From assembly GCF_038624605.1 (NCBI RefSeq), contig NZ_CP152020.1:3713312-3777311 (forward strand): a stretch of 64,000 nt of DNA, written 5' to 3'. Of this stretch, positions 60,487 to 64,000 are shown one piece after another. The notes beneath the pieces were generated by a model. It saw nothing but the letters and a program-made list of their open reading frames with translations. It was not told the origin of the DNA and did not search any database. Position 1 is the stretch's first letter. The number at the start of each line of letters is the position of its first letter. This DNA is from Psychrobacillus sp. FSL K6-4046 (lineage in GTDB: Bacteria > Bacillota > Bacilli > Bacillales_A > Planococcaceae). A program made the translations under genes and the position numbers.

Positions 60487-60499
60487 GGCAGGCTTCCTC

Positions 60500-61324
60500 C
60501 TAACAGAATTTGGTTTGCATTGCTAGCTCTACCATGACAAGCATCGCACGATACGCTTCAAGAATATCTTTTGCTTCAAATTTTACGATAGTTGTTCCTT
60601 CTATTATTTCACAGCCAGGCATAAGTGCTGCCCACTCAGCTTGTCCGTAGTTTGTAAATTCAATTTTTAATATTGGGTGCTCGGGAGGTGTCAGTGGTGG
60701 AATATGATTTCTTTTTTTAATAGCCTCTGCTACTTTTTCTTTAAGAAGGGCTTGTGATTTTTGAGGATGTAATGTTTTTACAGCAGACCTAGATATAGAC
60801 TGCTTTACAGCAGCTGTTACAATGCCAGGTATAAGAGCTTCTGCCTCTCGACAAGCTCCGTCATCTCCAGCAACCATAATGACAGGAACTCCGTAATAGC
60901 CAGCCACGTATGCATTAAGTCCAAGCTCGCCTATCTCTACGTCATTGATGTACATATTACGAACTCCAAAAATCATGGAATGGCTCATAACCCCAGGTTG
61001 TCCTGCTCTAGAATGATATCCCGCAAATACTGCTCCTATGTAACTTTCGTCTAAAGACTGTACCATCGAATAAGGCTTAAGGTCTCCTGTTATTAAAGAG
61101 GCTTCTGGATGTAATTCCTCCACTAAAAGATTATTCATTTTTGAATGGCTGTCATTAACTAGGACCTCGTTAACTCCTGTAGATAGTGCCCCTTCTATAA
61201 TTGCATTGGCTTCTTGCGTCATGATGCGTCTTGCTCTTTCATAGTTATGCTTGTTCGACTCCACAAATGTGTAATCCGGCAGACCTGTTATGCCTTCCAT
61301 ATCAACCGAAAGAAATAGCTTCAA
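60500..61324 (-). CDS. dppA: D-aminopeptidase DppA (M55 family)
   Basis: 274 aa from the TTG at 61324, five bases after GGGGGAGA; exactly the B. subtilis length. Zinc ligands D8, E10, H60, H104 and E133 and the presumed nucleophile H115 are all in place. The self-compartmentalising decamer releases N-terminal D-amino acids such as D-Ala from short peptides. First gene of the dppABCDE-ykfABCD operon. Confidence 0.95.
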   Translation of the reverse strand: MKLFLSVDMEGITGLPDYTFVESNKHNYERARRIMTQEANAIIEGALSTGVNEVLVNDSHSKMNNLLVEELHPEASLITGDLKPYSMVQSLDESYIGAVFAGYHSRAGQPGVMSHSMIFGVRNMYINDVEIGELGLNAYVAGYYGVPVIMVAGDDGACREAEALIPGIVTAAVKQSISRSAVKTLHPQKSQALLKEKVAEAIKKRNHIPPLTPPEHPILKIEFTNYGQAEWAALMPGCEIIEGTTIVKFEAKDILEAYRAMLVMVELAMQTKFC

Positions 61325-61371
61325 TACATTCTCCCCCAAATTCTAACTCTATTTTTCTATTAGTAAGACCA

Positions 61372-61400
61372 ACTTTATCAAAATTTACGGAAAATTACAA
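61372..61400 (-). promoter_or_regulatory. Promoter of the dpp operon with a CodY-like box
   Basis: Minus strand TTGTAA (61395-61400), 17-base spacer, TAAAGT (61372-61377) with a TGA extended -10. The spacer and -35 box overlap AATTTTCCGTAAATT (61382-61396), which differs from the CodY consensus AATTTTCWGAAAATT at two positions. The B. subtilis dpp operon is a classic CodY target, so repression in rich medium is expected. Confidence 0.75.
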
Positions 61401-61473
61401 TATCTCGTTTTTGCTACATGTTTAGTATATTAAAAAAAAATTAATAAATTCATTTCTTCCTTTACCGAGAAAA

Positions 61474-61510
61474 TAAAAAAGCAAATGCACCTTTTATAAA
61501 GGGCATTTGC
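61474..61510 (-). terminator. Terminator after the CotD-like gene
   Basis: GCAAATGC...GCATTTGC with an inner CTTT/AAAG stem (61481-61510) and TTTTTTATTTT on the minus strand, 54 bases past the stop. Confidence 0.88.
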
Positions 61511-61564
61511 AATATTCGATAAAGATAGACAAAACTTGGTTAAGTCGACGCTATAGTTCAAAAA

Positions 61565-61885
61565 TTAACGAAATCTAGAGAAAAATCCACGATGGGATCC
61601 ACCTGAAAACTGATTGTTAACAGGGTAAGCATTTTGTGCTTCAGGTACTACCACTGTTTCATTCGATTCTGTAACGTAATATTGCGGAACATTTACGATA
61701 TGCTCTCTATTAACATTTACAATTGGTTGAATGACTGGCTGAACTCTTGGTATGAAAGAATCACAAACGCGATATTGCGGTGGGCAAATAATTGGCTCAG
61801 CTGCTGGTAGCTGTCTATTGCACCCACATTGTTGGCCCCAACTCATATTCTTCCCGCATGAATGGCACATATGATGATTACTCAT
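61565..61885 (-). CDS. CotD-like spore coat protein
   Basis: 106 aa from the ATG at 61885, five bases after GGAGGTGA. The N-terminus has four cysteines in CHSCGKNMSWGQQCGC plus more downstream; the middle PPQYRVCDSFIPRVQPVI and PIVNVNREHIVNVPQYY follow the pattern of the CotD coat family (VPHIHP-type core, aromatic repeat). The C-terminus is glycine-, phenylalanine- and arginine-rich. Coat assembly is inferred from this likeness. A hairpin abuts its ribosome site. Confidence 0.6.
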   Translation of the reverse strand: MSNHHMCHSCGKNMSWGQQCGCNRQLPAAEPIICPPQYRVCDSFIPRVQPVIQPIVNVNREHIVNVPQYYVTESNETVVVPEAQNAYPVNNQFSGGSHRGFFSRFR

Positions 61886-61899
61886 ATTTTTCACCTCCT

Positions 61900-61925
61900 C
61901 TTGCACTTATAGTAATAAATGCAAG
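61900..61925 (-). promoter_or_regulatory. Hairpin touching the ribosome site of the CotD-like gene
   Basis: CTTGCATTTAT pairs with ATAAGTGCAAG over 11 positions (one G-U) around TACT on the minus strand. Its last G is directly followed by AGGAGGTGA. It may stabilise the mRNA or tune ribosome access. Confidence 0.5.
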
Positions 61926-62288
61926 AAATCATAAGAGGAATAGACAAACACCTCAATCACCAAAAAAAAAAGAATAATTTTATGTAAGCCATTATGCAAG
62001 ATAAAACCAAGACAGACTTGATCCTTATTTAATATTCCTTAGCTATGGGCAGCTTATGAATAGCTTCATTTGGTACGGACCATACTTTAAGAGACACTAT
62101 CGCAAACATAATCGAATCGGCCCCTACAATTCGGTCTGGTCATGCTAGTACTCATTAAAATTATTACCAAATAATGTTTAATATGGATAATATATGTTTA
62201 TCAAATTAATACTCATAGATTTTATCGTATAAAATACCTAAAAAAAGCGTTTAAGTTGATTGAAAAACGGTTATTCTGGGCATATGGG
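61926..62288. other. Intergenic region without a supported gene
   Basis: A+T-rich sequence between the CotD-like gene and the BCCT promoter. The only coding-like stretch is an open minus-strand frame of about 33 codons at roughly 62027-62134 (containing VGADSIMFAIVSLKVW) with no start codon or ribosome site; it may be a gene remnant. No sigma-K or sigma-E promoter for the coat gene could be assigned with confidence. Confidence 0.5.
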
Positions 62289-62317
62289 TTGATTAAACAA
62301 CTTTATCTTAGTATAGT
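62289..62317 (+). promoter_or_regulatory. Promoter of the BCCT transporter gene
   Basis: TTGATT (62289-62294), 17-base spacer, TATAGT (62312-62317) on the plus strand, 37 bases before the start codon. Confidence 0.7.
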
Positions 62318-62354
62318 AATAGACTTAACTTAGTTGATTTTAAAAGGAGGAAAC

Positions 62355-63845
62355 ATGAAGAATATTTCAAAAGTATTTTATATCACGATCGGCCTTATTA
62401 TTATAGCGGTCGGTTATGGAGCACTAGCTCCGGAAAGTTTTGAGGCGCTTACTACACGAGGTAAGTCGTTTGTTTCAACATCATTTGGTTGGTATTACAT
62501 GCTACTCATGTCAGTGATGTTGTTAGTTAGTATATTTTTTATCTTCAGTCCGTACGGGAAGATACGATTAGGTAAGGATACTGATCGACCAGATTTCAGT
62601 TTAATTTCCTGGTTAGCCATGCTATTCTCAGCAGGAATGGGAATCGGTCTTGTCTTTTATGGTGCCGCTGAACCTCTATCTCACTTCGCAACTAGTCCTG
62701 CTACTGAAGAACCTAATACGGATGCTGCATTTAAAGAAGGATTACGACAATCCTTTTTTCATTGGGGATTACACGTTTGGGCAATGTATGGAGTAATTGC
62801 TTTAACACTTGCTTACTTCCAGTTCCGTAAAGGGGAACCGGGGTTAATTTCGGCAACACTGAAGCCAATCTTTGGCAAAAAAATGGAAGGTCCTTGGGGT
62901 GTCCTTGTCGATGTGCTAGCTGTCTTTGCAACAGCATTTGGAGTTGCTACTTCCCTTGGCTTCGGCGCTGTTCAAATTAACGCAGGTCTTAACTACTTAT
63001 TCGGTTTTGAAATAGGTATCTTTTCACAATTTATCATTATTTCTGTGGTTACTGTCTTATTTGTGGCCTCTGCATGGTCAGGGTTGAGTAAAGGTATTAA
63101 GTATCTTTCAAATCTAAACTTAATACTTGCTCTTGCCCTTTTACTTTTTGTAATTGTTCTAGGACCAACTTTACTAATTCTAAATATGTTCACGGATTCA
63201 TTTGGTGGTTATTTAGCAAATATTATTCAAATGAGCTTTAGAACGGCTCCATTAAGTTCTACCAATAGAGATTGGTTGGATATGTGGACGATCTTTTACT
63301 GGGCTTGGTGGATATCCTGGGCTCCATTTGTGAGCATGTTCATCGCTCGAGTTTCTAAAGGTAGAACCATTCGCGAGTTTATGATTGGAGTATTACTAGT
63401 ACCTACTCTTTTGGGTGCAATTTGGTTCTCATCTTTCGGAACAACAGCTATTGATATACAAAAAAGAGGCGTGGCAGATTTAGCAAGCCTTTCAACGGAG
63501 CTAACTATTTTCGAGATGTTTAATACCATGCCATTCTCTTTTATTATTTCTTTGGTAGCAATTTTGTTAATAGCATCGTTCTTTATTACGTCAGCGGACT
63601 CTGCAACATTTGTTCTCGGTATGCAGTCTACTAATGGGTCACTTACCCCACCTAATAGTGTCAAGCTTACGTGGGGAGTAATCCAGTCGACCATTGCGCT
63701 TATATTACTATCGGTCAATGGGCTCACTGCTTTACAAAACACTATCATCATTGCAGCTCTACCGTTCTCTTTTATTATGATACTCATGGTCATATCATTA
63801 TTTAAATCATTAAACGGTGAAACTAAGTTAAAAAAGAAAAGATAA
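62355..63845 (+). CDS. BCCT-family transporter (glycine betaine/choline/carnitine)
   Basis: 496 aa from the ATG at 62355 after AAAGGAGG; a TTG seven codons upstream would put the ribosome site inside the gene. About 12 membrane helices with the BCCT signature MGIGLVFYGAAEPLSHF and the tryptophan-rich WTIFYWAWWISWAPFVSMFIARVSKGRT of helix 8. Likely a sodium-coupled uptake system for betaine-type osmoprotectants, close to OpuD/BetL. Only clear plus-strand gene here, with its own promoter and terminator. Confidence 0.93.
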   Translation: MKNISKVFYITIGLIIIAVGYGALAPESFEALTTRGKSFVSTSFGWYYMLLMSVMLLVSIFFIFSPYGKIRLGKDTDRPDFSLISWLAMLFSAGMGIGLVFYGAAEPLSHFATSPATEEPNTDAAFKEGLRQSFFHWGLHVWAMYGVIALTLAYFQFRKGEPGLISATLKPIFGKKMEGPWGVLVDVLAVFATAFGVATSLGFGAVQINAGLNYLFGFEIGIFSQFIIISVVTVLFVASAWSGLSKGIKYLSNLNLILALALLLFVIVLGPTLLILNMFTDSFGGYLANIIQMSFRTAPLSSTNRDWLDMWTIFYWAWWISWAPFVSMFIARVSKGRTIREFMIGVLLVPTLLGAIWFSSFGTTAIDIQKRGVADLASLSTELTIFEMFNTMPFSFIISLVAILLIASFFITSADSATFVLGMQSTNGSLTPPNSVKLTWGVIQSTIALILLSVNGLTALQNTIIIAALPFSFIMILMVISLFKSLNGETKLKKKR

Positions 63846-63847
63846 AC

Positions 63848-63880
63848 AAAAATGCCAGGGAAAACCCCTTGGCATTTTTG
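63848..63880 (+). terminator. Terminator after the BCCT gene
   Basis: AAAAATGCCA/TGGCATTTTT with an inner GGG/CCC stem and an AAAA loop is followed by GTTTT on the plus strand. It is nearly symmetrical and may work both ways. Confidence 0.85.
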
Positions 63881-63928
63881 TTTTAATATTTTTCATTGGG
63901 ATATTATGAGATAATATACAAAGATCTG

Positions 63929-64000
63929 GTGAAAGTGTGGTTTCTTTATGATAAGTACAATAGGCAGGACAGTCAACCAAGAGGTCATTATGGATTTTCC
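63929..64000 (+). CDS. Possible start of a further plus-strand gene (cut by window edge)
   Basis: Two frames stay open to the edge. From GTG at 63929 the reading is MKVWFLYDKYNRQDSQ then PRGHYGFS, which loosely recalls the N-terminus of metallo-beta-lactamase-fold hydrolases; from ATG at 63948 it is MISTIGRTVNQEVIMDF. Neither has a convincing ribosome site, so the frame is undecided. Confidence 0.25.
   Translation, partial: MKVWFLYDKYNRQDSQPRGHYGFS

Noticed and set aside
61541-62354. Insertion-sequence remnant at the orientation switch
   Set aside because: No transposase similarity, inverted ends or target duplication could be seen.

Overview
The window comes from a low-GC, spore-forming member of the Bacillales, most like the Planococcaceae (Lysinibacillus, Psychrobacillus or Sporosarcina type). 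I base this on Bacillus-type ribosomal and RNA polymerase proteins, strong AGGAGG ribosome binding sites, frequent GTG and TTG starts, a sigma-H gene, a CotD-like coat protein gene and the CtsR-McsA-McsB-ClpC stress operon. This is inferred from remembered protein families; no search was run. Almost every gene reads on the minus strand, so transcription runs from high to low coordinates. The one clear exception is a BCCT transporter at the right end.

Read in the direction of transcription, the right part (61.9-49.5 kb) is accessory. It holds a CotD-like coat gene, then the complete dppABCDE-ykfABCD operon for uptake and breakdown of dipeptides and murein peptides, with a CodY-like box in its promoter. 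A two-gene ABC exporter and a short unannotated transcription unit with a 21-codon ORF follow. Next come an RsgA-type GTPase and a GNAT acetyltransferase.

From 47.8 kb the B. subtilis-like core block begins: ctsR-mcsA-mcsB-clpC (with a CtsR operator), radA, yacL, ispD, ispF, gltX, a T-box followed by cysE-cysS, mrnC, rlmB, rae1, sigH, rpmGB-secE-nusG, rplK-rplA, rplJ-rplL, a methyltransferase, rpoB-rpoC, rplGB-rpsL-rpsG-fusA-tuf, and the S10-spc cluster down to the first 61 codons of secY at the left edge. Two departures from B. subtilis gene order stand out. disA is missing between radA and yacL, and a Bce-type peptide-antibiotic sensing and resistance module plus a YuiF-like antiporter sit between tuf and rpsJ.

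Regulatory signals are dense in the core. There are sigma-A-like promoters before the S10, str, L10, L11, rpmGB, sigH, ctsR and cysE units. Structured leaders precede rpsJ, rplJ (with an attenuator-like terminator), rplK and cysE (T-box). Less usual structures occur before rplA, nusG, rpoB and between rpoB and rpoC. Palindromic intergenic repeats of one family occur in the cysE leader (full) and before radA (half), with a degenerate relative where disA would lie. I saw no tRNA, rRNA, CRISPR array, transposase or prophage gene.
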